Source of the DNA: Chryseobacterium sp. JV274
GTDB taxonomy: Bacteria > Bacteroidota > Bacteroidia > Flavobacteriales > Weeksellaceae
Length of the DNA stretch: 64,000 nt
Reading direction: 5' to 3'
Assembly: GCF_903969135.1 (NCBI RefSeq)
Contig: NZ_LR824569.1
Span: forward strand, 2,935,001-2,999,000
The notes under the pieces were generated by a model. The model was not told the origin of the DNA. It saw only the letters and a list, made by a program, of their open reading frames with translations, and searched no databases. The translations under genes were made by a program, and so were the position numbers. Within the stretch, counting starts at the first letter, position 1. Each line of letters opens with the position of its first letter. Shown in pieces: positions 18,452 to 27,994 of this stretch.

Positions 18452-18478
18452 TTTTTTATTTTTTTATTTGTGTTTTAT

Positions 18479-18973
18479 TTAGACCTCTACAAAGATCTCT
18501 GCCAATCTTCCTCTTTCCGGAAGTCTTTCTCTTACTTCAACGGTAATTTCTTGGGATTGCAGTTCTTTGCATTTTTTGATGTAAGGAATCAGATCAAACT
18601 TACCTTTTCCCTTACTTTTGATAGATGGAGAATAATAAGCCTCTTCAATATTTTCTGCCTTTACATATTGGTTGAATGTTCTCTGGAAACTTCCTGTAAA
18701 AATATCACAAGTGATTTTATTAATCAGGTGGGGATATTTATTACTGATAATTCCATAGGCATCACAGAACTCTTCCGGTCTTATTTTATTAAAAACCGAT
18801 GTTTTGGTTGTGAATAAAAGATCTCTGATAGAATCTCCGCCATCATACCCGGATGTCAGAAGGATATTATATTGGTTCTGATCTTCTGATGCATCTTTCT
18901 CCTTAAGTACTTTTTTCAATATATTCAATGACTCAAGAGAGTAATCTGTCGCAATTAAAATTGTTTTAGCCAT
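18479..18973 (-). CDS. UspA-like hypothetical protein
   Basis: 164 aa. The N-terminus MAKTILIATDYSLESLNIL looks like the first strand and helix of a universal-stress-protein nucleotide-binding fold. The rest lacks a clear GxxxxG-S/T phosphate loop, so ATP binding is doubtful. It ends in a basic/acidic segment. It has its own candidate promoter and precedes the DUF1275 gene. Assignment to the Usp fold is tentative. Confidence 0.6.
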   Translation of the reverse strand: MAKTILIATDYSLESLNILKKVLKEKDASEDQNQYNILLTSGYDGGDSIRDLLFTTKTSVFNKIRPEEFCDAYGIISNKYPHLINKITCDIFTGSFQRTFNQYVKAENIEEAYYSPSIKSKGKGKFDLIPYIKKCKELQSQEITVEVRERLPERGRLAEIFVEV

Positions 18974-19015
18974 GTTCTTTATTATTTTGTATTGTGTTTA
19001 TCTTTTTTGATGATA

Positions 19016-19023
19016 CAAAACTA
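19016..19023 (-). promoter_or_regulatory. Candidate -7 box for the UspA-like/DUF1275 unit
   Basis: TAGTTTTG on the minus strand matches TAnnTTTG, about 42 bases before the ATG at 18973. No convincing -33 TTG is seen. Confidence 0.45.
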
Positions 19024-19199
19024 GAACGACCATATTAGAACATCTTTGGAACGAAATTAAAATGTGATTAAAGAGATTAAAATGAGATTAGAAAATTGTT
19101 AAGGAGAGTTCATATAGCAAAAAACAAAATCGTAAAAGGACGAAATTGCTCATAGACATTGTTTGTTCCGGATTGTTCTTCAGGCTGAATAAGATCAGG

Positions 19200-20600
19200 C
19201 TACTCTCCTTTCTGCGTACTATAGAAATTTGGGAAGCGCATTTGTACTGTAGTTCCCTGGTTTTCGTGTGAACTTACGATCAGTTCCCCGTGATGCATTC
19301 TTACGATGTTTCTTGCTAAAGGAAGCCCAATTCCATAACCTTCATAGTTGTTCGTATTGGAGGCTCTGAAGAATGGATCGTAGATTTTATTCATCTCTAC
19401 TTCAGGAATTCCGATACCATTGTCTTTTACAATAATGTAGACATCTGTATTGGTAGCTCCCAGAGATACTTTTACCTGCTGAAAATTAGAATATTTGCAG
19501 CCATTACTGATGATATTGGCTACCGCAAGATGGAGCAGCTGTTCATTTCCCTGTACTTTCAGCTTTTTCGGATTATCGGGAAGCATACTGATATCAAGAT
19601 AAATATTATTTCTGGAATCTATTCTTCTTAGCGTTTCAATAACATCCCAAAGCAGCTGATCTATTCTTACCTTATCCATTTTCTGGATTTTCCCATCGAA
19701 TCCGGTTTGGGCAATCATTAAGAGAGCTTTAATCTTTTTATCCAGCTTTTCAGCTTCATCCAGAATGATTCCAAGAGTTTCTTTGTATTCATCGGCTGTT
19801 CTGCTGATGGAAAGAGCAACATCAGCTTCTCCCATAATGGAGGTAAGAGGAGTTCTCAATTCGTGGGAAACATTTCCGATCAGGTGATTCTGAGTTTCAA
19901 ATGAGGTTTCAATACGGTTGAGCATATCGTTGAAAGTATCTACCAACTCGTTCAGCTCTTTGTTATCAGGCTGAGACTCCAGCCTTAAGTGAAGATTTTC
20001 AGAACTTATCTCTTTTACTTTTCCTGTAATTTTTAAGATAGGTCTGAATAACGTTTTGGAAAGATAAAAAGAGAAGATCATACTGAAGAACAAAGAAAGA
20101 ACGATACAGGTAAGCAGTGTTCTTTTTAAAAAGCCCAGATAATAAATGACATAATGATTTTTAGCTGAAGCAATAGCGATATAATCTTTATTATCATATT
20201 TAAAGCTTTGTCCTATATAATAGAATTCTTCATCATTATAATTGGACTCTCCTTCTTTGATAATATTTTTAAAGAAATAAGCAGGAATATGAACTTCCTG
20301 AGATATTTTTTTGAAATTGGAATCTCTGGGAACGGCAAAAACATAGTCCTTTTCCATTGGAAGTTCCTCATCATTCAGACTGTTGAGAATATAATTTTCC
20401 GGAAGGTCGAGATGATCTTTGCTTTTTTCGATCTGAACAATAGTAGCTGTTCTGATTTTCAGGAGCTCATAAAATCTCTGATGGGAAAAATTCACGATAG
20501 AAAAGTATACCAAACCACTGAACAGCAAAATGATGGCTGTAAAAACCAACATCAAAAGCACCATCGTTTTGGTCTGATTTGTAATCACTTTATTAAACAT
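19200..20600 (-). CDS. Sensor histidine kinase with HAMP domain
   Basis: 466-aa inner-membrane two-component kinase. Transmembrane helices lie at about 11-34 and 162-184, flanking a ~125-residue periplasmic sensor region of unknown ligand. A HAMP linker (about 184-235) and HisKA follow, with phospho-acceptor His246 in GNVSHELRTPLTS. The HATPase has an N box in NIISNGCKYS, G1 DNGIGIP and G2 GYGIGLPLA. It starts 3 bases after the response regulator stop. The stimulus is not evident; no target operon lies next to it. Confidence 0.93.
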   Translation of the reverse strand: MFNKVITNQTKTMVLLMLVFTAIILLFSGLVYFSIVNFSHQRFYELLKIRTATIVQIEKSKDHLDLPENYILNSLNDEELPMEKDYVFAVPRDSNFKKISQEVHIPAYFFKNIIKEGESNYNDEEFYYIGQSFKYDNKDYIAIASAKNHYVIYYLGFLKRTLLTCIVLSLFFSMIFSFYLSKTLFRPILKITGKVKEISSENLHLRLESQPDNKELNELVDTFNDMLNRIETSFETQNHLIGNVSHELRTPLTSIMGEADVALSISRTADEYKETLGIILDEAEKLDKKIKALLMIAQTGFDGKIQKMDKVRIDQLLWDVIETLRRIDSRNNIYLDISMLPDNPKKLKVQGNEQLLHLAVANIISNGCKYSNFQQVKVSLGATNTDVYIIVKDNGIGIPEVEMNKIYDPFFRASNTNNYEGYGIGLPLARNIVRMHHGELIVSSHENQGTTVQMRFPNFYSTQKGE

Positions 20601-20603
20601 CCA

Positions 20604-21311
20604 TTATGTTTTTTTCAACACATATCCCATTCCTATCACTGTATGAATCAACTTATTATCATCCTGATTATCCAGTTTTTTTCTTAAATAGTTGACATAT
20701 ACATCTACCACATTGGTTCCCAGTTCGTAGTTCACTCCCCATACTGCATCCAGAATTTCAGCTCTGGAAATTACTTTTTCCGGATTATTCAGGAAATATA
20801 GCAGGAGTTTATATTCTGTAGAAGTAAGCGAAATGTCTTCTCCTGCGCGGGTTACCTTCTTGGTATAATCATTCACCATCAGGTCTGAAAACTGAAAAAC
20901 ATCTTCATTATCAGGTTCAGATTCAATGGCTTCCTGCGGACCGTTGTTGTTGCTTCTCCTTAGCAAAGACTTCACACGTGCTACCAGCTCTATGAATTTA
21001 AAAGGCTTTACAAGATAATCATCTCCTCCGCTTTCCAGTCCAAGAACGATATTTTCAGAAGTTCCCAAAGCAGTTAGAAACAAAATCGGAACGCTCTGAT
21101 TTGTTTTTCTTATCTCTTTACAGACATCCAGACCATTCATTTCCGGAAGCATAATGTCTAAAATTACCAGATCAAAATCGTTAGCCTGCACCAGTTGTAC
21201 TCCTGTACGGCCGTCAAAAGCTACAGAAATTTCATATCCATTTTCCTGAAGTCCTTTTTTAATAAAAGAAACTACACTGGTTTCGTCTTCGATAAGAATA
21301 ATTTTTTTCAT
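20604..21311 (-). CDS. OmpR/PhoB-family response regulator
   Basis: 235 aa from MKKIILIEDE; a start 21 bases upstream adds residues not typical of the family. The receiver domain has the acidic pair near residues 9-10, phospho-acceptor Asp52 in LDIMLPEMNG, and the Lys of YLVKPFKF. The C-terminal winged-helix domain contains LTSTEYKLLLYF and the GVNYELGTNVVDVYVNYLRKK recognition region. It is the cognate partner of the kinase that follows after 3 bases. Confidence 0.95.
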   Translation of the reverse strand: MKKIILIEDETSVVSFIKKGLQENGYEISVAFDGRTGVQLVQANDFDLVILDIMLPEMNGLDVCKEIRKTNQSVPILFLTALGTSENIVLGLESGGDDYLVKPFKFIELVARVKSLLRRSNNNGPQEAIESEPDNEDVFQFSDLMVNDYTKKVTRAGEDISLTSTEYKLLLYFLNNPEKVISRAEILDAVWGVNYELGTNVVDVYVNYLRKKLDNQDDNKLIHTVIGMGYVLKKT

Positions 21312-21331
21312 AAATGAAATAAGGAGTTTCA

Positions 21332-21363
21332 CAAAAATAGGGAAATTTTATTGGGGTGGACAA
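21332..21363 (-). promoter_or_regulatory. Promoter of the two-component operon
   Basis: Minus-strand TATTTTTG (21332-21339) and TTG (21361-21363) are separated by 21 bases, fitting the Bacteroidota -7/-33 pair. The -7 box lies 20 bases before the response-regulator ATG. Confidence 0.6.
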
Positions 21364-21458
21364 AAAGAGCAAGCAGAAGGCAAATTCAGTATTCCTTTTT
21401 CAATAATAATTTTCAATGAATTGATTCCCTACCTTATTCAAACTCTATATAATAATAT

Positions 21459-21466
21459 TACCTTTG
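21459..21466 (+). promoter_or_regulatory. -7 box of the XRE/cupin regulator gene
   Basis: TACCTTTG matches TAnnTTTG and lies 48 bases before the ATG at 21515. The -33 element is not obvious. Confidence 0.5.
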
Positions 21467-21514
21467 CTTTTAATAGAATGATGAAAAAATAATTCAGGTT
21501 AAATTACATAGAGT

Positions 21515-22084
21515 ATGAACGACTTTTTAATAGGTATCGGCAAGAGATTAAAGGATATTAGAAAAAAGAATAATTTAACCATCAATGATCTGGCTTTCAA
21601 AGCGAATGTGAGTAACGGTCTTGTTTCCAGAATTGAAAACGGAAGGACGATTCCTTCACTTCCTGTCTTATTGGATCTGATTCAGTCTCTTGAGATTGAT
21701 GCCAGCTACTTTTTTGAAGGGGTTGAGAAAAAATCCAATGCAAAATTCATCTATGTTCCGAAAGAAAGCCAGCAGGTAATAGAAAAAGAGGTAGAAGCTG
21801 AAGGATTCAAGTATATGCATATCTTCAGCAAAAGTCTTCATTCTTTGGGATTTGAAGCGGCACTCCTTACCCTTGAACCCAATTCAAAAAGGGAAAAAGT
21901 TATTACCGATGCCTGGGAATTCAAATATATCCTGAAGGGAGAAGTGAAATACGTGATTGATAATGAAGAAATCATTTTAAAAGAAGGTGATTCTCTATAT
22001 TTCAATGGTAAGTTTCCTCACGTTCCGGTAAGCATCAGCGATGAAAGCTGTGTGATGCTTGTCCTTTATTTTTATACTGCTTAA
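21515..22084 (+). CDS. XRE-family regulator with C-terminal cupin
   Basis: 189 aa. Residues 8-62 form a helix-turn-helix of the Cro/CI type (LKDIRKKNNLTINDLAFKAN, then SNGLVSRIENGRTIPSL). A linker is followed by a C-terminal cupin barrel (about 115-185) with the LKEGDSLYFNGKFPH motif that usually binds a small ligand. Regulators of this build commonly control adjacent catabolic genes. The next gene in the same direction is the TonB receptor of the phosphonate-like cluster about 600 bases downstream, so it may regulate that cluster; this is inference from position. Confidence 0.9.
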   Translation: MNDFLIGIGKRLKDIRKKNNLTINDLAFKANVSNGLVSRIENGRTIPSLPVLLDLIQSLEIDASYFFEGVEKKSNAKFIYVPKESQQVIEKEVEAEGFKYMHIFSKSLHSLGFEAALLTLEPNSKREKVITDAWEFKYILKGEVKYVIDNEEIILKEGDSLYFNGKFPHVPVSISDESCVMLVLYFYTA

Positions 22085-22093
22085 TCGCATTTT

Positions 22094-22331
22094 TTTTAAC
22101 GCAAAGTTTTTTATTTGACTTTGTCATTCTGACGAAGGAAGAATCCTATTTACATTCAATAGTATAAAATTCTTCATTGCATTGCATTCAGAATGACAAT
22201 TCTAGAGTAGAATCAATCTCATTGATTCTTTATGAGTACACGCATCACAAGAACGCTTCATCAGCGACAAAGTCGCAACCTTTGCATCCTTATAAATATA
22301 CTGTTAGAATCATTAAACTTTGCGTTTAAAA
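22094..22331. repeat. Intergenic element with nested inverted repeats
   Basis: The outer arms are AACGCAAAGTTT (22098-22109) and AAACTTTGCGTT (22315-22326), 12 bp perfect. Inside, GTCATTCTGACGAAGGAAGA (22123-22142) pairs imperfectly with ATTCTTC...CAGAATGAC (22169-22197). The inner word recurs at 28804. There is no transposase, so it resembles a MITE-like or REP-like dispersed element. Confidence 0.55.
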
Positions 22332-22687
22332 TAATAATCATTTTACTCATTCTTCTTCAATTTTTGATTTCCAGACAAAACAAAAGTTTACAAATATGCA
22401 ATTTTTGATTTTCTACTTTCTCCCAAAATGAACGAAATATGAACCAAAACACCCCTATTTTAGATCAATTTCCCATTGAATAACTATAAAGCAATATTTA
22501 TAAAAAACGTTGTGTGAACAAACTCTATCTCTGTTTTATTCTATTTTAAAAGATCAATTTCAATGGTTTCCAAAGTAAAATAGTCGTAATAAACAGTGTC
22601 TATTTGTTAAACAATACTTAATACAGAATATTTATATATATTAAAATTATTAGCTTGATTTGCATAAAAAATTTAATATATGTAAAA
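22332..22687. other. AT-rich upstream region of the TonB receptor gene
   Basis: About 350 bases without coding signal between the repeat element and the receptor ATG. It must hold the promoter/operator of the receptor-transporter-oxidase-hydrolase operon, but no exact TAnnTTTG box was found. A CTATTTGTTAAAC word near 22599 resembles the TATTTGTAAA repeats upstream of the phosphatase gene at 29072. Confidence 0.4.
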
Positions 22688-25513
22688 ATGAAAGCAAATT
22701 TAGAGAAATTACTTACCCTTGTTTTTGTCTGTTTCATTGTCTTTGTTTCAGCACAGAAACAGTTAATTATAGGAACTGTTCTGGACGACAGCCAGCCTCT
22801 CCCCGGGGCCACAGTCAAAATAAAAGGCTTATCTAAAAATATAGCGACTGATATTGAAGGAAAATTTACCATCAATGATATCAAAGAAGGTCAGTACACG
22901 CTACAAATCAGCTACATCGGATATGAATCTACAGACATCAATGTAGATCTGAAGCCAGAACAAACGGTTGATTTGGGAATCATCAAACTTTCCCAGCCCC
23001 GAAAAAACATTGATGAAGTAGTCGTTACCAGAACGCTGAAAAATACGGAAGCAAGAGCGTTGAATCTTCAGAAAAATGCAATCAATATTACCAATGTCAT
23101 TGCCTCTGACGGAATCGGAAAGCTACCGGACAGAAATGCGGCAGAGACCGTACAGCGTGTACAGGGAGTTTCTATTGAAAGAGACCAGGGCGAAGGAAGA
23201 TTTGTTTCTCTGAGAGGACTTCCGCCATTCTGGGCTTCTACAACCATCAATGGAAACAGACTTCCTACCGCTGAGGAGGAAACAACATCAAGAGCAACAG
23301 CATTCGACTTTTTTCCTACGGAACTGATCTCGTATGTACATGTAAACAAGTCTTTTACCCCAGACATGGAAGCAGACGGAATTGGTGGTGGTGTCAATTT
23401 TATCACCAAGACTCCGCCAATGAAAACAGAATTCAAAGCAACTATTGGAAGTGGATATAATGCTAAAGCTGATAAAGGAGTTTACAACCTTGGATTTTTA
23501 TATGGAGGAAGAACGAAAGATAAAAAATTCGGGTATTTATTCAACTTTGCCCATTTCATCAGAAACTGGTCTACAGATAACTTTGAAGCGAGGAGAAGTG
23601 GTGACGAAGGTGTTTTCAGACTGGAACTTCGTGATTATAACGGAGTAAGAAAAACAACAGGGATCAATACGGCTTTTGAATATGTATTGTCTCCAAAAAC
23701 TACTTTCTATTTAAAAGGAATGTATGGTACATTATCGGATGATGAAACCCACTACAAACATAGAATCCGATTTGATAAATTCAGCAGCGCCAACAATACA
23801 GCGAGAGTAGAGCTTCAGAATATCCACAATTTATTAATTACAGAGCTTACTTCTGTCTCTTTGGGAGCCGTTCATAATTTAAATAAAGGAAAAATCGACT
23901 GGGACTTATCTTACTACGACAACAAATTCAAGTATGGAAACATTCCTGATAAACAGAACAATTCCTATTATGTCATCAAGTATACCCAATCTGGTGTAGG
24001 GATCAATCCAGATTACATTTCCAATCATGGAAATGGTCCCAGAGCCTACTGGAAAGCCGATGGCGGAAAATTAGATTATAAAAATCCGGATGCTCTGTTT
24101 AGTTTCTACAGTGATCCGAATTTTAAGATGGATGCTTCCCAGATGAGATTTACAGATCTTGAGTTCTATAAAGTTTTTGTAGAGGAAAAAGACAAAATCG
24201 TAGCAGCATTCAACCACGAAATTAATGCATCTGATAAACTGACCTTAAAATATGGTTTTAAATACAGAGATAAAGAACGTAATGCAAAGTTCTCTGATAT
24301 TTTCTACAACTGGAACAATGGTACTGCCCCACTTCTGTCTGAGTATTCACAATATATCACAACACAGCCCAATGGACCGAAATATTTAAGTGAAATGAAT
24401 GCTCATATCGGCAATACTTTTGGACCCGTACTTTCTACAACAGGAATGAACCAGTTCTGGTATCAGAATCAAGGGAATCTAAAGATTAATACGGCTGATT
24501 CCGAAGCACTGCAGTACAATAAAGCATTAGGAAGAAATTTTGATGTCTTTGAAAAACATGCAGACGCTTACGGGATGGCAACCTATAAACTGAATGATAA
24601 GATCATCATTTTAGGAGGAATCAGATTATCAAATACCAATACCAAAGTAAGAGGATACAGCGTAAATGATGATGTACTGACTCCAGTAGAAAACACCAAA
24701 AACTATCTGGCTATTCTTCCGATGATTCACTTGAAATATACATTAAATGATAAAACCAACCTTCGTTTTGCTGCGACTAGAACTTTCTCAAGACCGAACT
24801 TTGGAGATCTCACCCCTGGAGGAACTTATATTGAAGCAGACAATGAGTTTAAAGGAGGAAACCCAAATCTTAATCCTACCTATTCTTTGAATTTTGATTT
24901 GATGGGAGAATATTATTTCTCCAACGTAGGGATTCTGAGTGGCGGCGTTTTCTATAAATCGATTACAGATCCTATTTTTCAGGATTCTTTTATCGGAAAT
25001 TATAACGGAATTACGGGTGTACAATTTACAGCACCTAATAATGGAAAAGCAGCATGGCTTGGAGGTATTGAACTTGGAATTAACAAAAGATTCGACTTCC
25101 TTCCAGGGTTTTTACAATACTTCGGAGTACAGCTGAATGCTACATTCATGACCTCTGAAATGGAGAAGCCAAGCGGAAGAACGGTAGCACTGCCCTATCA
25201 GGCAAAAGAATTATACAACGCACAGCTTTTCTTTGAGAAAAAAGGATTCAATGCAAGGCTGGCTTACAACTATAAAGGAAAGTATGCTGTAGAATATGCT
25301 GAGGAAGATATCAACGATTCTTATTATGGTAAATACAGCAATCTTGATTTCGGAGGGTCTTATCAGTTTACAAAATATCTGACTTTATATGCAGATGTAA
25401 ACAATATTCTGAACAAACCTCTGATCTATCACTTCGGTAAAAATGAAGACCGCCCTGAACAGGTAGAATATTACGGAGTACGATTCAATCTTGGAGTAAA
25501 ACTGAACTTCTAA
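22688..25513 (+). CDS. TonB-dependent outer-membrane receptor (phosphonate-cluster associated)
   Basis: 941 aa from MKANLEKLLT, chosen because it begins a clean signal peptide ending near FVSAQ. A carboxypeptidase-regulatory-like domain (about 27-108) precedes the plug (about 120-250, with KLPDRNAAETVQRVQGVSIE and the GGGVNFITK element). A large 22-strand barrel follows, ending in an aromatic residue (NLGVKLNF). It imports a ligand across the outer membrane using TonB energy. The stop is 9 bases before the DUF5690 transporter gene, so it should deliver the substrate processed by the downstream oxidase and hydrolase. Confidence 0.93.
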   Translation: MKANLEKLLTLVFVCFIVFVSAQKQLIIGTVLDDSQPLPGATVKIKGLSKNIATDIEGKFTINDIKEGQYTLQISYIGYESTDINVDLKPEQTVDLGIIKLSQPRKNIDEVVVTRTLKNTEARALNLQKNAINITNVIASDGIGKLPDRNAAETVQRVQGVSIERDQGEGRFVSLRGLPPFWASTTINGNRLPTAEEETTSRATAFDFFPTELISYVHVNKSFTPDMEADGIGGGVNFITKTPPMKTEFKATIGSGYNAKADKGVYNLGFLYGGRTKDKKFGYLFNFAHFIRNWSTDNFEARRSGDEGVFRLELRDYNGVRKTTGINTAFEYVLSPKTTFYLKGMYGTLSDDETHYKHRIRFDKFSSANNTARVELQNIHNLLITELTSVSLGAVHNLNKGKIDWDLSYYDNKFKYGNIPDKQNNSYYVIKYTQSGVGINPDYISNHGNGPRAYWKADGGKLDYKNPDALFSFYSDPNFKMDASQMRFTDLEFYKVFVEEKDKIVAAFNHEINASDKLTLKYGFKYRDKERNAKFSDIFYNWNNGTAPLLSEYSQYITTQPNGPKYLSEMNAHIGNTFGPVLSTTGMNQFWYQNQGNLKINTADSEALQYNKALGRNFDVFEKHADAYGMATYKLNDKIIILGGIRLSNTNTKVRGYSVNDDVLTPVENTKNYLAILPMIHLKYTLNDKTNLRFAATRTFSRPNFGDLTPGGTYIEADNEFKGGNPNLNPTYSLNFDLMGEYYFSNVGILSGGVFYKSITDPIFQDSFIGNYNGITGVQFTAPNNGKAAWLGGIELGINKRFDFLPGFLQYFGVQLNATFMTSEMEKPSGRTVALPYQAKELYNAQLFFEKKGFNARLAYNYKGKYAVEYAEEDINDSYYGKYSNLDFGGSYQFTKYLTLYADVNNILNKPLIYHFGKNEDRPEQVEYYGVRFNLGVKLNF

Positions 25514-25522
25514 ACCATTATC

Positions 25523-26821
25523 ATGGCCAGAACCATCAATAAAAAAACATTAGTAACACTGAAAGCCGCTTTTGCTGCTTTTGGTGTTTACTTCTGCATG
25601 TACGGCTTCAGAAAACCTTTTACTGTAGCTTCTTTCGAGGGATTTTCCTATTTCGGAGTAGATTATAAGATTCTGATTATTATTGCGCAGGCAGTAGGCT
25701 ATTTTATTTCAAAATTCATCGGGATCAAATTTATTTCTGAGCTGAAACCACAAAAAAGACTTACTTATCTGTTTGTTTTTATTGCCATTGCAGAGCTTGC
25801 CCTGTTAGGATTTGCAGCGGTTCCTGCTCCTTACAATATTATATTTATGTTTATCAACGGGATTCCGTTGGGAATGATCTGGGGAATTGTTTTCTCTTAC
25901 ATCGAAGGGAGAAAAACCACGGAAATCATCGGTCTGTTTTTATGTTCAAGCTTTGTCGTTTCTTCAGGATTTACAAAATCCGCAGGAAAATTTTTAATGG
26001 ATACGTTCTCCATTTCCGAGTTCTGGATGCCGTTTTCAGCCGGACTTATTTTTATTATTCCATTGATTCTTTTCGGGCTGCTTCTTGAAAGAATTCCCCA
26101 ACCTTCAGAAGAAGACATTTTGCTTAAAAACAAAAGACAACCGTTGAACGGCAGGGAAAGAAAAGCACTGATCCAACAGTTTTTTGTTCCCATCATGTGT
26201 ATTATCTTTTTATATATCAGTTTAACGGTTTTAAGAGATTTCAGAGATAATTTCAACCGTGAGATCTGGGACGGACTGCATTTTACTTTTGACAGTTCCA
26301 TTTTCACTTTAACGGAAATTCCTATTGCGGTGATGGTCCTTTTGATCTTCAGTTTCATGGTCAAAGTAAAGAACAACAAAAAAGCATTTGCCTACTATCA
26401 CTATATACTTTTCATAGGAATTCTAACAGTAGGGCTTTCTACTTATCTTTTTCAGCAGGGCTCTTTATCTCCTTTTTTATGGATGACGATTTCCGGCTTC
26501 GGAATGTATATCTGTTATATTCCTTTTAACGGAATTTACTTTGACCGGATGATTGCCGCTTTTGAAATCAAAGGAAATGTAGGTTTTCTCATTTATATTG
26601 TAGATTCATTCGGGTATCTGGGAAGTGTTCTGATTCTTTTGTATAAAAATTTTGGTTCGGCTCAGACTTCATGGTTAAATTTCTATATCAACTTAAATTA
26701 CATCATCACCGTTACCGTTTTCATTCTTTCGGTGATTGCTTTTCTGGCTTTCAGAAATAAATCAAAGCCAAAATCAAACTCTAATCAATTCATCAATTTC
26801 GATACATCGAAAATTTTATAA
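25523..26821 (+). CDS. DUF5690/MFS-type inner-membrane transporter
   Basis: 432-aa polytopic membrane protein with about twelve hydrophobic segments in two halves. The N-terminal FAAFGVYFCMYGFRKPFTVA segment is like that of organophosphate:phosphate antiporters (GlpT/UhpT) of the major facilitator superfamily. From memory, Bacteroidota homologues are named DUF5690. It lies 9 bases after the TonB receptor and 11 before the FAD oxidoreductase, so it is a good candidate for cytoplasmic uptake of the cluster's substrate, which would replace the usual PhnCDE ABC transporter. Confidence 0.8.
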   Translation: MARTINKKTLVTLKAAFAAFGVYFCMYGFRKPFTVASFEGFSYFGVDYKILIIIAQAVGYFISKFIGIKFISELKPQKRLTYLFVFIAIAELALLGFAAVPAPYNIIFMFINGIPLGMIWGIVFSYIEGRKTTEIIGLFLCSSFVVSSGFTKSAGKFLMDTFSISEFWMPFSAGLIFIIPLILFGLLLERIPQPSEEDILLKNKRQPLNGRERKALIQQFFVPIMCIIFLYISLTVLRDFRDNFNREIWDGLHFTFDSSIFTLTEIPIAVMVLLIFSFMVKVKNNKKAFAYYHYILFIGILTVGLSTYLFQQGSLSPFLWMTISGFGMYICYIPFNGIYFDRMIAAFEIKGNVGFLIYIVDSFGYLGSVLILLYKNFGSAQTSWLNFYINLNYIITVTVFILSVIAFLAFRNKSKPKSNSNQFINFDTSKIL

Positions 26822-26832
26822 ATTATAATACA

Positions 26833-27987
26833 ATGACAACAAAATTTGATTTAATCGTTGTAGGAGGTGGAATTTTAGGAACATTCCATGCTTATCATGC
26901 GCTGAAGAAAAATCTTAAAGTAGCTTTACTGGAAAGAAATTCTGTTCCTCAGGGAGCCACTGTAAGGAACTTCGGACAGGTAGTACCGTCCGGAATGGAT
27001 CTGAAATGGCAGAATTTCGGAAGAGAAAGTCTCACCATATACAATGAACTTCATACCCAGGCGGATCTTACCATCAGACAAAACGGATCTGTATATATCG
27101 CATCCAATGATGAAGAGCTTCAGCTGATTGAAGAGCTTTATGAAATCAACAGAAACAATGATTATGAATCTATTTTATTATCAAAAAATGACTGCGTTAA
27201 AAAATATGACGGGCTCCGTTCGGATTATTGTAAAGGAGGTCTGTTTTTCCCTCAGGAACTTTCAGTAGATTCTGCAGATATGATTGTAAAACTTCACAAG
27301 CTGCTTCAGGAAAAAATGGGACTGCAGATTTTCTACAATACAACGGTTCTTGAAACCCATGAAGATGATCAGAAATGTACAGCTGTAACTGCAGACAGAA
27401 TGGAATTCAATGCATCTAAAATCATCATCTGTGGCGGACATGAGTTTAAGACTTTATACCCTAAAGTATTCAATGACAGTGATCTGGAAGTCAGTAAACT
27501 TCAGATGCTTCAGACCAAACCGCAGGGGATTTATTCGCTTCAGGGAAATATTCTTACCGGTCTTTCTGTCAGGAGATATGAATCATTCAGCGAATGTCCT
27601 TCTTTCCAGAAAATCAAGGCTTTAGAAGACCCGATTTCTTTTGAAAAGAAATACGGAGTTCATATTTTATTCAAACAGGCTCTTGACGGTTCTGTCATCA
27701 TTGGAGATTCTCATGAGTATGCCGATGCTAAAAATGCGGATGATCTTGGATATGATCTTAATATGGAGATTGATGAATTCATGATTCTTGAGGCTAAAAA
27801 AATCATTGATCTTCCCACGTATGATATTCAGAGAAGATGGTTCGGAATTTATTCTCAGTGCAAAACCAAAGATATTTTTGAACACAGCCCATCTGCCAAT
27901 ATTCATATTGTAACGGGTATTGGAGGAAAAGGAATGACAGGAAGCGGTGGCTTCTCAAAATTTAATATTGAAAAAATTTACGCTTAA
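26833..27987 (+). CDS. FAD-dependent oxidoreductase, TIGR03364 type (aminophosphonate oxidase candidate)
   Basis: 384-aa cytoplasmic flavoenzyme of the DAO (glycine/D-amino-acid oxidase) family. The Rossmann loop VVGGGILGTFHA (from about residue 9) and the acidic end of strand 2 (LLERN) bind FAD. The GATVRNFGQV segment follows, and the C-terminal GGKGMTGSGG is the second FAD contact. TIGR03364 members typically neighbour phosphonatase-like hydrolases and are proposed to oxidatively deaminate aminoethylphosphonate relatives. Here the HAD hydrolase starts 7 bases downstream, which strongly supports that role. The exact amine (N-methyl- or hydroxy-2-AEP) cannot be read from sequence. Confidence 0.85.
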   Translation: MTTKFDLIVVGGGILGTFHAYHALKKNLKVALLERNSVPQGATVRNFGQVVPSGMDLKWQNFGRESLTIYNELHTQADLTIRQNGSVYIASNDEELQLIEELYEINRNNDYESILLSKNDCVKKYDGLRSDYCKGGLFFPQELSVDSADMIVKLHKLLQEKMGLQIFYNTTVLETHEDDQKCTAVTADRMEFNASKIIICGGHEFKTLYPKVFNDSDLEVSKLQMLQTKPQGIYSLQGNILTGLSVRRYESFSECPSFQKIKALEDPISFEKKYGVHILFKQALDGSVIIGDSHEYADAKNADDLGYDLNMEIDEFMILEAKKIIDLPTYDIQRRWFGIYSQCKTKDIFEHSPSANIHIVTGIGGKGMTGSGGFSKFNIEKIYA

Positions 27988-27994
27988 AATTTAA

